This document shows, piece after piece, positions 1 to 7,914 of a stretch of 64,000 nt of DNA (position 1 is its first letter; the number at the start of each line of letters is the position of its first letter). Source of the DNA: Nocardioides zeae (GTDB lineage Bacteria > Actinomycetota > Actinomycetes > Propionibacteriales > Nocardioidaceae). The notes under the pieces were generated by a model, which worked only from the letters and a program-made list of their open reading frames with translations, did no database searches and was not told the DNA's origin. The DNA lies in contig NZ_JAUTAN010000001.1 in NCBI RefSeq assembly GCF_030818655.1, positions 3,162,001 to 3,226,000 on the forward strand, read 5' to 3'. Position numbers and translations under genes: made by a program.

Positions 1-109
1 GGCTCCCCCGGTTGAGCATGGTCGGTGCGTAACCGCGTTCCTGCAGTCCTCGGATGATGAGGGGGCCGGTGGGGCCCGTGCCTCCGACGACGAGTGCCTT
101 CTTGACCAT
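1..109 (-). CDS. NAD(P)-dependent epimerase/reductase, N-terminus only
   Basis: Only the first 36 codons lie in the window; the rest runs off the left edge. The reading begins MVKKALVVGGTGPTGPLIIR, with a glycine-rich GGTGPTGP nucleotide-binding loop right at the N-terminus. That is typical of extended short-chain dehydrogenases and NAD-dependent epimerase/dehydratases. An AAGGAG ribosome site precedes the ATG. It lies 49 bases downstream of the MmgE/PrpD gene and reads the same way, so it is probably the third gene of the acyl-CoA dehydrogenase unit. The substrate cannot be told from this fragment. Confidence 0.8.
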   Translation of the reverse strand, partial: MVKKALVVGGTGPTGPLIIRGLQERGYAPTMLNRGS

Positions 110-158
110 CTGGTTCAGCTCCTTGGCTTGGTGCGGACGGGGGGACCTGCTCACCTGC

Positions 159-1508
159 TCACGCGGGCGCCGCCCACGTCGCGACCGAGGGCGAGGACGG
201 CAGGTCGAGCAGGCGGTCGAAGAACGTCCGGGGGTCGGCGCCGGGGAGCTCGCAGCCGTCCACGCAGTCCGCGAACTTGGCCCACAGCTCGGCCTGTCCC
301 AGCGGATCGCGGCAGTCGCCACGCGGGACGTCGACGCGGGCGCACGCAGTCTCGCCACCACGGAGGTGGGCGACCACGACGGCGTAACCCTCGGACCACT
401 CCGGCGGGCCGTACGGCGGCGTCGCGGACTCCGACCACCGCACGCGACGCCCCAGGTCGGCGACGTCGGCACGCGACCGTTGGGCCGCGTCGAACGTCGC
501 GAAGCGGACAGCGCCGTCGAGCAGGGCGGACGCCACCAGGAAGGGCCCGCTGAACTTGGCGGCGAGCCCGGTGCGCGGCGCGTCGAAGGTGAGCGCGGCG
601 GTGGCACCCGGAGGCACCGTCACCTCGATCCGCTCGACGTCCTCCGTCCGGACCCGTTCCCGGAGACCGATCGTCGCCTCGATGGCTCGGTGCGCGAAGT
701 AGCAGCACGGATACTTCTTGACGTTGAGCCCGCGGTCGCTCGTCAGGACCCGCGGACCGTGGAGCGTGTCCAGGGCGCCCGCGACGTCGCGCTCACCGTG
801 CAGGCGGAGGAATCCCGTCTGGCTCTCGAGCTGGTCGGGGTTGGCGGTGAACCCGGCGCCGGCGGCGCGTGCGGCGAACAGGCCCCACTGCGCCGCGTGG
901 CCCGCATGCAGGGGCTTGGTCATCGTGCCGAAGTTGGCACGGCTGCCGGCCGCGAACGAGGCCGCGAGCCCGAGTGCCTCCGCGGCCTGACCCTCGTCCA
1001 GTCGCAGGAGGCGGGACGCTGCCGCCGCCGTGGCGATGGTGCCGAAGGTCGAGGTCGCGTGCCATCCGTCGGCGTAGTGCGTCGGACCGACCCCGGCAAG
1101 GAGCGCCGCGGCGACCTGGAGACCCACCTCGAACGCCGCGACGAACTCGGCGCCGCTGACGTCCGTCTCCTCCGACTGCGCGAGCAGGGCGGGGATGAGG
1201 ACGGCGCTCGGGTGCCCCCGCACCGCGTGCGAGACGTCGTCGAAGTCGAGGACGTGCGCTGCCGTGGCGTTGCACAACGCAGCGGACAGCACCGCACCCC
1301 GCTCCCCGGTGGACAGGAGGAACGCAGGACCGGCCCCGGGGGAGCCGTGCGCGACGAGGAGCCGCTCCAGCACGCCCTCGCCGAGCCGACCGGCGCCCGC
1401 TACCGCCACACCGACCGTGTCCACCAGGGAGCGGCCCACGATCGGTGCAGCCCCCTCGGAGGGTGTGGCCGCCGTCGCGAACGCGGCCAGGTCACGCGTG
1501 AGTCCCAT
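159..1508 (-). CDS. MmgE/PrpD family protein (first of three)
   Basis: This 449-residue protein has the all-helical MmgE/PrpD pattern: an early GRSLVDTVGVAVAG helix, then HVLDFDDVSHAVRGHPS, then the conserved GWHATSTFG stretch near residue 150. The family includes 2-methylcitrate dehydratase and cis-aconitate decarboxylase, so a dehydration or decarboxylation of a carboxylated substrate is expected, but members vary and the substrate is unknown. Length is normal (about 450). It follows the acyl-CoA dehydrogenase by 15 bases and so belongs to the unit under the operator at 2729-2746. Two further members are not in this unit: one at 14204-15625, and the related module around it. That repetition suggests several related carboxylate intermediates in the pathway. 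Confidence 0.88.
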   Translation of the reverse strand: MGLTRDLAAFATAATPSEGAAPIVGRSLVDTVGVAVAGAGRLGEGVLERLLVAHGSPGAGPAFLLSTGERGAVLSAALCNATAAHVLDFDDVSHAVRGHPSAVLIPALLAQSEETDVSGAEFVAAFEVGLQVAAALLAGVGPTHYADGWHATSTFGTIATAAAASRLLRLDEGQAAEALGLAASFAAGSRANFGTMTKPLHAGHAAQWGLFAARAAGAGFTANPDQLESQTGFLRLHGERDVAGALDTLHGPRVLTSDRGLNVKKYPCCYFAHRAIEATIGLRERVRTEDVERIEVTVPPGATAALTFDAPRTGLAAKFSGPFLVASALLDGAVRFATFDAAQRSRADVADLGRRVRWSESATPPYGPPEWSEGYAVVVAHLRGGETACARVDVPRGDCRDPLGQAELWAKFADCVDGCELPGADPRTFFDRLLDLPSSPSVATWAAPA

Positions 1509-1523
1509 TGCTGTTCGTTCCGC

Positions 1524-2693
1524 TCAGTACGAGCGAGGCAGTCGGAGCATCTTGGTCGCCACGTAGTTCATGACCAAGTTGTTGCTGACGGGGGCGACGA
1601 GCGAGAGCCGCGCCTCGCGGAACTTGCGCTCGATCCCGTACTCCTCGGTCATGCCCCATCCACCGAAGGTGTCCATGGCGGCGTTGGCAGCGGCCCACTG
1701 GGCCTTCGAGGACAGGTACTTGGCCGAGTTCGCCTCGAAGCCCGGCTGCTCCCCTGCCTCGAACAGGTCGATGGCACGCCAGCGCATGGCGCTCGCGGCC
1801 GAGAGCTCGACGTACGCCTGCGCCAGGGGGAACTGGATCCCCTGGTTCTTGCCGATCGGGCGGTCGAAGACGACACGCTCGTTGGCGTACTGCGCAGCCC
1901 GGTCCAGGAACCAGTACGCCCCTCCGAGCTGGCCCGAGCACGTCAGGATCCTCTCCGCGTTGAGGCCGCTGAGGATGTAGGAGAACCCCTTGCCCTCCTC
2001 ACCGATGAGGTTGGCCGCGGGCACCCGCAGGTTGTCGATGAACAGCGCCGTCGTCTCGTGGTTGACCATCGTCTTGATCGGGGAGGCCTTGATGGCGTCG
2101 CCCGCGGTGCGGAGGTCGACGATGAAGGTGCTGATGCCGTCGGCCTTGTTCTCGACGTCCGCCCGCTTCGTCGTGCGCGCCAGGAGGAGCATCAGGTCCG
2201 AGTGGAAGTAGCGGGAGATGAACACCTTCGACCCGTTGATGACGTAGTCGTCGCCGTCACGGTCGGCGAAGGTGGCGATCTGGGTCGTGTCCGACCCGGC
2301 GTCGGCCTCGGTGACGCCGAAGGACTGCAGCCGCAGCGACCCGTCGGCGATCTGGGGCAGGTAGCGCTGCCTCTGCTCGTCCGAGCCGTGCCGCAGCACC
2401 GTGCCCATGGTGTACATCTGCGCGTGGGCCGCGTAGGCGCTGCCGCCGTGCCGGTTGATGGTCTCGAGGACGACGGAGGCCGCGGAGATGCCCATCCCGC
2501 CGCCGCCGTACTCCTCCGGGATGAGGATGGACAGCCACCCCGCCTCCGTCAGCGCGTCGACGAAGGCCTCGGGGTAGCGGCGCTCGGCGTCCATCTCCTG
2601 CCAGTACGACGCCGGGAACTTGTCGCACAGCTGTCCCACCGCCGCCCGGATCTCCGCCAGGTCGCCCGACAACCGCTCGAAGTCCTTGATCAC
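1524..2693 (-). CDS. acyl-CoA dehydrogenase family protein
   Basis: A flavin-dependent acyl-CoA alpha,beta-dehydrogenase of 389 residues. Visible hallmarks are the FGVTEADAGSDTTQIAT substrate/flavin motif in the first half, DRPIGKNQGIQFPLAQ, and the C-terminal DTFGGWGMTEEYGIERKFREAR stretch. I chose the GTG at 2693 because GGAGGAATCAGC sits just upstream. A longer reading to 2798 would run through the promoter and operator. The usual catalytic Glu position after the FREAR helix (IYEGT in medium-chain enzymes) is here APV, without Glu. A Glu does occur in LNAERILTCSGQLGG, where isovaleryl- and long-chain dehydrogenases carry theirs. By motif position this hints at a branched-acyl type, unproven. 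Confidence 0.9.
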   Translation of the reverse strand: MIKDFERLSGDLAEIRAAVGQLCDKFPASYWQEMDAERRYPEAFVDALTEAGWLSILIPEEYGGGGMGISAASVVLETINRHGGSAYAAHAQMYTMGTVLRHGSDEQRQRYLPQIADGSLRLQSFGVTEADAGSDTTQIATFADRDGDDYVINGSKVFISRYFHSDLMLLLARTTKRADVENKADGISTFIVDLRTAGDAIKASPIKTMVNHETTALFIDNLRVPAANLIGEEGKGFSYILSGLNAERILTCSGQLGGAYWFLDRAAQYANERVVFDRPIGKNQGIQFPLAQAYVELSAASAMRWRAIDLFEAGEQPGFEANSAKYLSSKAQWAAANAAMDTFGGWGMTEEYGIERKFREARLSLVAPVSNNLVMNYVATKMLRLPRSY

Positions 2694-2728
2694 CGCTGAT
2701 TCCTCCGTCGCTCTCGATCCCCGCTGTT

Positions 2729-2746
2729 GCAACACGGTATACAGTA
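2729..2746. promoter_or_regulatory. operator A, GntR regulon (acyl-CoA dehydrogenase unit)
   Basis: Read on the minus strand the site is TACTGTATACCGTGTTGC. It matches the site at 12087-12104 in 17 of 18 positions. It lies 36 bases upstream of the GTG of the dehydrogenase. A TGGACA -35 candidate is followed after 17 bases by TACTGT as -10, so the operator covers the -10 element. I infer control by the nearby GntR/FCD protein. Confidence 0.6.
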
Positions 2747-2822
2747 GATGGTCATACGCTCCCTGTCCATTGATCCGCTCACCGTCGTCCTGCGACACGG
2801 GTCACGGCCAAACAGGGTGATT

Positions 2823-2840
2823 CCGTATGCAGTATTCTGT
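2823..2840. promoter_or_regulatory. operator B and likely leaderless promoter of the GntR gene
   Basis: CCGTATGCAGTATTCTGT lies directly before the GntR gene. It resembles the site at 22692-22711 apart from a one-base gap, and has GTATTC where the other sites have GTATAC. TATTCT at 2833-2838 fits the actinobacterial TANNNT -10 and ends 6 bases before the ATG at 2845. No ribosome site is visible, so a leaderless message with autoregulation is likely. Confidence 0.5.
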
Positions 2841-2844
2841 CGCC

Positions 2845-3561
2845 ATGCCTGCGGCCCCCCTCAGTGAGCTTGCGACCCACGTCGCCGTGACGCGTCCCCA
2901 GTCCCTGGGCAATCAGGTGGCCAGCGCCATCCGGCGCGACATCATCCTGGGCAAGCTCCCCGACGGGTCCCCCTTGCCCCAGGAGAAGCTGTGCGAGATC
3001 TACGGGGTCAGCCGGATCCCGGTGCGTGACGCGCTGCTGATGCTCGCGAACGAGGGGTTCGTGGTGCGCAACAGGCGCAACCAGATGATCGTCAACCAGT
3101 TCGACGCCCAGGACCTGGTCGACACGTTCAAGATCGAGGCCTTCATCGCCAGCCTCGCGACCCGTCGGGCCACGCTCCGCGGGACCGACGAGGAGATCGC
3201 GGAGCTCGAGGAGCTGGTGAGCGCGGGCGAGTCCGCAGTGGACCGCGACGCGATCGCCAAGTCGAGCTGGGCGTTCCACCACAAGGTCAACCGAATGGCG
3301 CGGTCGTCCCGGTTGATCGCGACCCTGCGGGCTGTGTCCCTCCCGCTGATGCAGGACTTCATGGACGAGAAGGCCGGGTGGTGGGGAGACACGCCGGAGG
3401 AGCACCGAGCCATCTACGAGGCGATCAGGGACCGCGATCCGGACACTGCGGAGGCGCTCACCGCGCAACACTTCGAGCACGCCGCGCTGGCATTGCTCAC
3501 CTATCTCGAGAACCGGGGGCTCGGGGGGACCAGCGCCGCTCCGACCGTCGCCGCCGACTGA
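2845..3561 (+). CDS. GntR family transcriptional regulator (FCD type)
   Basis: A 238-residue DNA-binding regulator. Residues near 20-85 form the winged helix: NQVASAIRRDIILGKLPDGS, then LCEIYGVSRIPVRDALLMLANEGFV. The rest is an alpha-helical ligand-binding domain of FCD type (DTFKIEAFIASLATRRA, FHHKVNRMARSSRLIATLRA, EEHRAIYEAIRDRDPDTAEALTAQHF). I chose ATG 2845 over ATG 2827 because the latter lies inside the operator and -10. The gene sits between the acyl-CoA dehydrogenase unit and the P450 unit and is convergent with the ferredoxin reductase. The GTATAC-type sites at 2729, 2823, 6235, 12076, 21258 and 22692 are its probable targets. FCD regulators usually respond to a small carboxylate from the pathway they control. 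Confidence 0.9.
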   Translation: MPAAPLSELATHVAVTRPQSLGNQVASAIRRDIILGKLPDGSPLPQEKLCEIYGVSRIPVRDALLMLANEGFVVRNRRNQMIVNQFDAQDLVDTFKIEAFIASLATRRATLRGTDEEIAELEELVSAGESAVDRDAIAKSSWAFHHKVNRMARSSRLIATLRAVSLPLMQDFMDEKAGWWGDTPEEHRAIYEAIRDRDPDTAEALTAQHFEHAALALLTYLENRGLGGTSAAPTVAAD

Positions 3562-3584
3562 CCGAGCCGTCACGTCCCCGGGCG

Positions 3585-4790
3585 TCAGACCGCGGCGAAC
3601 GGCGCCAGCGACAACGCGCGGCGCACCGCGGCGAACTCGCGCTGGGCGTCGATGGCGGTGGCACCGACGACCTGTCCCGTCGCCCCGCGGTGGTGGAAGA
3701 TCACACCGCCGTGATCGAGGTGGGCTACGTCCACCACGGCGTCCGCGCCGGGATCGGCGGAGCCCACGTGCTGGATGCGGTGGCCGAACTGGTCGCTCCA
3801 CACGAAGCCGGTGGCCCGGTGCGTCGCGGAGCCGACCTGCCGGATGTTCTGGGCCGCGATCGACGCCTGCTCGCGGGCACTGGTCCAGTGCTCGTGACGA
3901 GAGCTGGTCGATCCGTTCGCGTCGGTCGCCGAACGAACCCGCGCGACGTCCCCGATCGCGAAGACGCGATCCGTGCCCGCCACCCGGAGATCCGGCCCGC
4001 AGTGGAGTCCGTCGTCGATCGGCATGCCGCTGGAGGCCAGCCACTCGCAGTTCGGGACGGACCCCACGCCGATCACCACCAGGTCGGCCTCGACCACGGA
4101 TCCGTCGCCCATCTCGACCGATCGCAGGACTCCCCCGTCGCCCGGGACGCCCCGGGCGGCGACGGTGTCGAAGACGACCTGCACGCCGTGGCGCTCGTAG
4201 ATGCCCTGGAGGTGCTCGGCGACCTCGGCCGGCATCGAGCGCGTGAGCAGCCGCGGGCCGGCCTCGACGATCGTCACGTCCACGCCGCGCTCCCTCGCGG
4301 AGCTGGCCACCTCGCCCCCGATGAAGCCACCACCGACGACCACGATGCGACGGGCGGCGGCCAGGTCGGCACGAAGGCGACGGGCGTCGTCGAGGGACCG
4401 GAGGTAGTGGACGTTCGGGAAGACGTCGAACGAGGGGAGCCGGCGCGCACGGGCCCCCGTGGCGACGACCAGGTCGGAGAACACCAGGACGCGACCGCTG
4501 GAGAGGGCCACCTCTGAACGCGTGAGGTCGACCCCGGTGGCGGGGTCTCCCAGCACCACCTCGTCCCGGTCGTCGACCTCGGCGAGGTCCAGCAGGCGTC
4601 GCGGTTCAGTGCCCGTCAGTGCGGACTTCGACAGGTCCGGCTTGTCGTAGGGCTGGTGGACCTCTGCCTCGACCAGGGTGATCCGGCCGTCGTACCCCTT
4701 CTGCCGCAACGCCTGGAGACAGCGCACGCCGGCGACCGACCCCCCGACGATCACCGTGTGGGCGTCGCCGGGAGCACGCACGCTCATCAT
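3585..4790 (-). CDS. FAD-dependent ferredoxin reductase (P450 partner)
   Basis: A 401-residue pyridine-nucleotide-disulfide-type flavoprotein. The first Rossmann motif (VIVGGSVAGVRCLQALR) binds FAD, and a second (IVVVGGGFIGGEVASSARERGVDVTIVE) near residue 150 binds NAD(P)H. The GTDRVFAIGDVARV motif closes the FAD site, as in rhodocoxin or putidaredoxin reductases. It should pass electrons from NAD(P)H to the adjacent 3Fe-4S ferredoxin and on to the P450. Its ATG at 4790 overlaps the ferredoxin stop (ATGA), so the two are translationally coupled; a second ATG follows at 4787. It is the last gene of the P450-ferredoxin-reductase unit. Confidence 0.92.
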   Translation of the reverse strand: MMSVRAPGDAHTVIVGGSVAGVRCLQALRQKGYDGRITLVEAEVHQPYDKPDLSKSALTGTEPRRLLDLAEVDDRDEVVLGDPATGVDLTRSEVALSSGRVLVFSDLVVATGARARRLPSFDVFPNVHYLRSLDDARRLRADLAAARRIVVVGGGFIGGEVASSARERGVDVTIVEAGPRLLTRSMPAEVAEHLQGIYERHGVQVVFDTVAARGVPGDGGVLRSVEMGDGSVVEADLVVIGVGSVPNCEWLASSGMPIDDGLHCGPDLRVAGTDRVFAIGDVARVRSATDANGSTSSRHEHWTSAREQASIAAQNIRQVGSATHRATGFVWSDQFGHRIQHVGSADPGADAVVDVAHLDHGGVIFHHRGATGQVVGATAIDAQREFAAVRRALSLAPFAAV

Positions 4791-4990
4791 GGCCGGCGGA
4801 GCTTCAGGGCCTGCACCGGGCAGTCGGCGACAGCCTCCTCGACCGCGTCACGGTCCGCCTCCGTCGGGTGCCCCGGGAGGACGTAAGCGATGCTCGTGCC
4901 AGGCTCCAGGTCGAAGACCTCGGGAGCCGCGATCACGCAGTTCCCGTAGCCGTTGCAGGCCTCACGATCGATGTCGATGTGCACCGTCAT
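4787..4990 (-). CDS. 3Fe-4S type ferredoxin
   Basis: A 67-residue ferredoxin, MTVHIDIDREACNGYGNC at the N-terminus. Cluster cysteines are C12 and C18 (C-x5-C spacing) and C57 in ADCPVQAL. This is the single-cluster 3Fe-4S pattern of actinobacterial P450 redox partners. It sits 5 bases after the P450 stop and overlaps the reductase start by 4 bases. The three genes thus form a complete class I electron chain of NAD(P)H, reductase, ferredoxin and P450. Confidence 0.93.
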   Translation of the reverse strand: MTVHIDIDREACNGYGNCVIAAPEVFDLEPGTSIAYVLPGHPTEADRDAVEEAVADCPVQALKLRRP

Positions 4991-4995
4991 CGCAC

Positions 4996-6207
4996 TCACG
5001 CTCCTTCGAACCGTAGGGGAAGCCGGGCTGGGCCCAGGTGGGTCCCGCCCTGGAGGGGCGACCACTCGACCTCGCCGTCGAGGCGCAGCGGGGGCCGCTT
5101 GCAGAGCTCCTCGAGGAGCATCGTCAGCTCGGAGCGGACCAGGGCAGCCCCCATGCACTGGTGGATGCCCCAGCCGAAGCCGAGGTGGCCCCGCTCGGAG
5201 CGGCCGGGCACGAACTCGGTCGGTCGGTCGAACTTGGCCGGGTCGCGGTTGGCCGCGGCGTACGAGAGCAGGACGGAGTCGCCCTCGTCGATGCGTTGAC
5301 CCGCCACGTCGACGGGGCACGTGGCGCGCCTGGCGATGTTCTGCACCGGCGTGCGGAGGCGGAGCAGCTCCTCGATGTACTTCGGCGCGAGCGACGGGTC
5401 CGCCCGCAACGCGCTCTGCTCCTCCTCGTGGGTCGCGAGCGTCCACAGCAGCATGCTGATGGCGTTCATGGTCGACTCGTGGCCGGCGACGGCGAGGGTG
5501 CCGAGCACCCGCAGCCTCTCGTCGTCCTCGATGGGCCGGTCTCCCACCGTCGCCCCGAGCAGCGCGTCCACGAAGTCGTCGGCCGGCTCCTGCCGGTGCC
5601 GCTCGACCTCCTCCGCCATGAGGTCGAAGATCGACGCGCGCGCCTCCGCGAACGGGACCTGCGGAACCCGGCTCCACATCTCCTCGGTCAGCTCGCGGAA
5701 GCGGTTGACCGTGTGCTGGCTGAATCCGACCAGCTCCGTCAGGACCTGCAGCGGGATCGCCAGCGAGATGGCCCGCACCGCGTCGCCCCCGCCCTCGCGG
5801 GCGTAGTCGTCGACGATGGTCGACACCATCTGGCGCAGGAAGGGCGCCATGTCGCGGATGCGCGCCGGCGACAGCGCGAGTCCCATGATCGTGCGGTAGT
5901 GCGTGTGCAAGGGCGGGTCGGTGTCGATCGGGATGGAGCGGTGGCTCCCGTCGGTCGGCAGCCGGTGACCCCACCCGGAGGCATAGGTCTCGTGATCGCG
6001 GAGCGCGGTCCGGACGTCGTCGAAACCGGTGAGCGTCCAGAAACCGCCACGCTCCTCCGAGCGGGCCACCGGGCCCGCCGCCCGCACCTCCTCGTACACC
6101 GCCCACACGCCGGGCTCACCCAGGGTGGGGTCGTACGGGTCGAACGCGGCACTGTCGTGCGCGACCGGGCACACCGGGCTGCCGGTGGCGTCGCCTCCCT
6201 GCGTCAT
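4996..6207 (-). CDS. cytochrome P450
   Basis: A soluble bacterial P450 of 403 residues. The oxygen-activation helix has AGHEST (about residues 242-247), the ExxR motif is ELLR near 281-284, and the heme-ligand loop is FGWGIHQCMG with the Cys near 352. It should hydroxylate the pathway substrate using the ferredoxin and reductase encoded just downstream. The ATG at 6207 follows a GTG at 6210; either may be used, behind GAGAGGA. A 78-base gap separates it from the CoA ligase upstream, and operator C with a GTATAC core lies there, so this three-gene unit has its own regulated promoter. The family cannot be resolved to a substrate by reading alone. Confidence 0.94.
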   Translation of the reverse strand: MTQGGDATGSPVCPVAHDSAAFDPYDPTLGEPGVWAVYEEVRAAGPVARSEERGGFWTLTGFDDVRTALRDHETYASGWGHRLPTDGSHRSIPIDTDPPLHTHYRTIMGLALSPARIRDMAPFLRQMVSTIVDDYAREGGGDAVRAISLAIPLQVLTELVGFSQHTVNRFRELTEEMWSRVPQVPFAEARASIFDLMAEEVERHRQEPADDFVDALLGATVGDRPIEDDERLRVLGTLAVAGHESTMNAISMLLWTLATHEEEQSALRADPSLAPKYIEELLRLRTPVQNIARRATCPVDVAGQRIDEGDSVLLSYAAANRDPAKFDRPTEFVPGRSERGHLGFGWGIHQCMGAALVRSELTMLLEELCKRPPLRLDGEVEWSPLQGGTHLGPARLPLRFEGA

Positions 6208-6234
6208 CACGATGGCGTCATCCTCTCTGTGTTC

Positions 6235-6250
6235 TCGTATACCGTATCAG
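6235..6250. promoter_or_regulatory. operator C, GntR regulon (P450 unit)
   Basis: TCGTATACCGTATCAG contains the palindromic half-sites ATAC-C-GTAT. It lies 25-40 bases before the P450 start, between the CoA ligase stop and the P450 gene. The core matches operators A and D. It probably lets the GntR protein control the P450 unit separately from the ligase unit. Confidence 0.55.
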
Positions 6251-6263
6251 CCGAGCGTTCCGG

Positions 6264-6281
6264 GCGGTTCGCGCGAACCGC
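6264..6281 (-). terminator. perfect 18-bp palindrome after the CoA ligase gene
   Basis: GCGGTTCGCGCGAACCGC is a perfect palindrome starting 8 bases beyond the ligase stop on the minus strand. It can fold only with a very short loop and has no T run after it. It may slow or end transcription of the ligase unit, or bind a dimeric protein. I favour the 3-prime-end role from position alone. Confidence 0.35.
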
Positions 6282-6288
6282 GACCAGG

Positions 6289-7914
6289 TCAGCGCCGAGC
6301 GGGCCGCAGGTGGGCGACGTCGACCACCCCGGAGCCGTCGCGGGTGGCCAGCTCCGCCTTCCGCGTCTTCGCCGTGGCCGTCCTCGGGAGGTCGGGCCGC
6401 AGCTCCACGTAACGCGGGAACATGTGGCGCGGCAGGCCCTCGCCGATCTGACGGCACAGGTCCTCGACCGTCGTCCGACCGGGTCCGGGCACCACGACGA
6501 GCTTGAGGTCGTCCTCGCCCCCCTCGTTGGCGACCCCGACCGCGGCGCAGTCGACGACGTCGTCGAGGCCCCGCACGAAGTCCTCGATCTCCGAGGGCGA
6601 GATGTTCTCCCCGTTGCTGCGGATGACTTCCTTGAGCCGACTGACGAAGACGAGCTCGCCGTCCTCCTCCTGCCGCACGAGGTCGCCCGTGTGGAGCCAC
6701 TGGTTGCGGAAGAGCGCCGTCGTGGCCGCGGGGTCACCCTCGTAGCCCGGCGTCATCAGCCAGGGGTGCCGAGCCCGCAGCACCAGCTCGCCGGCCGCGC
6801 CCGGCGCGACGGGGACGTCCACCTCGTCCACCACCTGGGCCACGAAGTCGCGGTGGAGCCAGCCGAGCGATCCCGGTCTGGTCGAGGGGCCGGTGGACAC
6901 CGTCCCCGCCTCGGTCGATCCATAGCTGGCGTGCACGGTCACCCCGAACCGTGCGGCGAACTCCGCCGCGCGGGGGGAGACAGGCGCGGCGTACAGCTGC
7001 TGGAGCGGGTTGTCGGCGTCTGCCGGCTCCGGGGGCACCTGGAGCAGGTACTCCATCATCGAGCCCATCAGCAGGGTGGAGGTGACGCCGTGCGCGCGCA
7101 CCGTCGACCAGAAGCCGCTGACGCTGAAACGCTCGGCGACCACCACCTGCAGACCCGCCATCAGGGGGCCCAGCACGCCGCGGCACTGCCCGGCGACGTG
7201 GAAGAGCGGAACGGTGAGCAGGACGACGCCGTCACCCGTCGCCGGGCGCTGGTCGACGACCATCGCCCGGGTCACGGTCTGGGCCTGGGTGACCAGGACC
7301 CGCTTGGGCCCACCGGTGCTGCCGGAGGAGAACATCACCGCCTGCAGGTCCCAGGGCTCGGGACCGTCGGAGCCGAGGGCGGCTCCGCCGGGACGCCGCA
7401 GGAGCTCCGCCCACGGCAGCACCCGCACACCCTCCGGGACCTGCTGCGCATCGGTACGTCCGCCTCGGACGACCAACGTGAGCCGGCGCGCGTCGGGTCC
7501 GAGGTCGGCGAGGCCCGCGAGGACGGTGTCGAGCCGGTGGCCCTCGACGACCACGACCGAGGCGTCGACGGACGCGACGGAGCGGGCGAGCTGGGCGCTC
7601 GTCGACTCGGGGTTCACCGGCACGGACACGAGACCCGCCTCGGCGATGGCCAGCCAGAGGCAGACCTGGTCCACGTGGTTGTCCAGCACGGTTACGACGC
7701 GCGCCCCGTCACCGTCGACCAAGGTCCCCAGCCCACCCGCCAGCTCCCGGACCTCGCGGTGCAGCTCGTCGTAGGTCAGCGAACGGCTCCCGTCGCGGAC
7801 GGCGACCCGGGGGCCGTGCTCCGCGACGGCTGCCGCGAGCACCCGCGGGACGGTGCGCTCGCGAAGGCCGACGTCGAGGCCGGCCGGTGCCGGCGGCGGC
7901 TGCGCGGGGCTCAC
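6289..7914 (-). CDS. AMP-forming acyl-CoA synthetase (FadD/CaiC-like)
   Basis: A 541-residue adenylate-forming ligase. The phosphate loop is SSGSTGGPKR near residues 197-205, the adenine motif is YGSTEAG near 331-337, HTGDL lies near 408-412, and the hinge reads RLKEVIRSNGENISPSE. The catalytic Lys of the C-terminal domain is in TATAKTRKAEL near residue 523. It should activate a carboxylic acid to its CoA thioester with ATP. Its GTG start overlaps the stop of the gene upstream by 4 bases (GTGA). In this unit it accompanies a CaiB/BaiF transferase and an enoyl-CoA hydratase. With the acyl-CoA dehydrogenase nearby, this is the same set of activities as the carnitine cai system, though the substrate need not be carnitine. 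Confidence 0.92.
   Translation of the reverse strand: MSPAQPPPAPAGLDVGLRERTVPRVLAAAVAEHGPRVAVRDGSRSLTYDELHREVRELAGGLGTLVDGDGARVVTVLDNHVDQVCLWLAIAEAGLVSVPVNPESTSAQLARSVASVDASVVVVEGHRLDTVLAGLADLGPDARRLTLVVRGGRTDAQQVPEGVRVLPWAELLRRPGGAALGSDGPEPWDLQAVMFSSGSTGGPKRVLVTQAQTVTRAMVVDQRPATGDGVVLLTVPLFHVAGQCRGVLGPLMAGLQVVVAERFSVSGFWSTVRAHGVTSTLLMGSMMEYLLQVPPEPADADNPLQQLYAAPVSPRAAEFAARFGVTVHASYGSTEAGTVSTGPSTRPGSLGWLHRDFVAQVVDEVDVPVAPGAAGELVLRARHPWLMTPGYEGDPAATTALFRNQWLHTGDLVRQEEDGELVFVSRLKEVIRSNGENISPSEIEDFVRGLDDVVDCAAVGVANEGGEDDLKLVVVPGPGRTTVEDLCRQIGEGLPRHMFPRYVELRPDLPRTATAKTRKAELATRDGSGVVDVAHLRPARR

Noticed and set aside
54..2699. Long open plus-strand reading of 881 codons opposite PrpD and acyl-CoA dehydrogenase genes
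   Set aside because: It is Arg/Gly/Val-rich, shows no domain, and lies antisense to two clear enzymes; high GC leaves such frames open by chance.
2694..2798. Longer N-terminus for the acyl-CoA dehydrogenase starting at 2798
   Set aside because: The extra residues are encoded by the operator and promoter and do not resemble dehydrogenase N-termini; a good ribosome site supports 2693.
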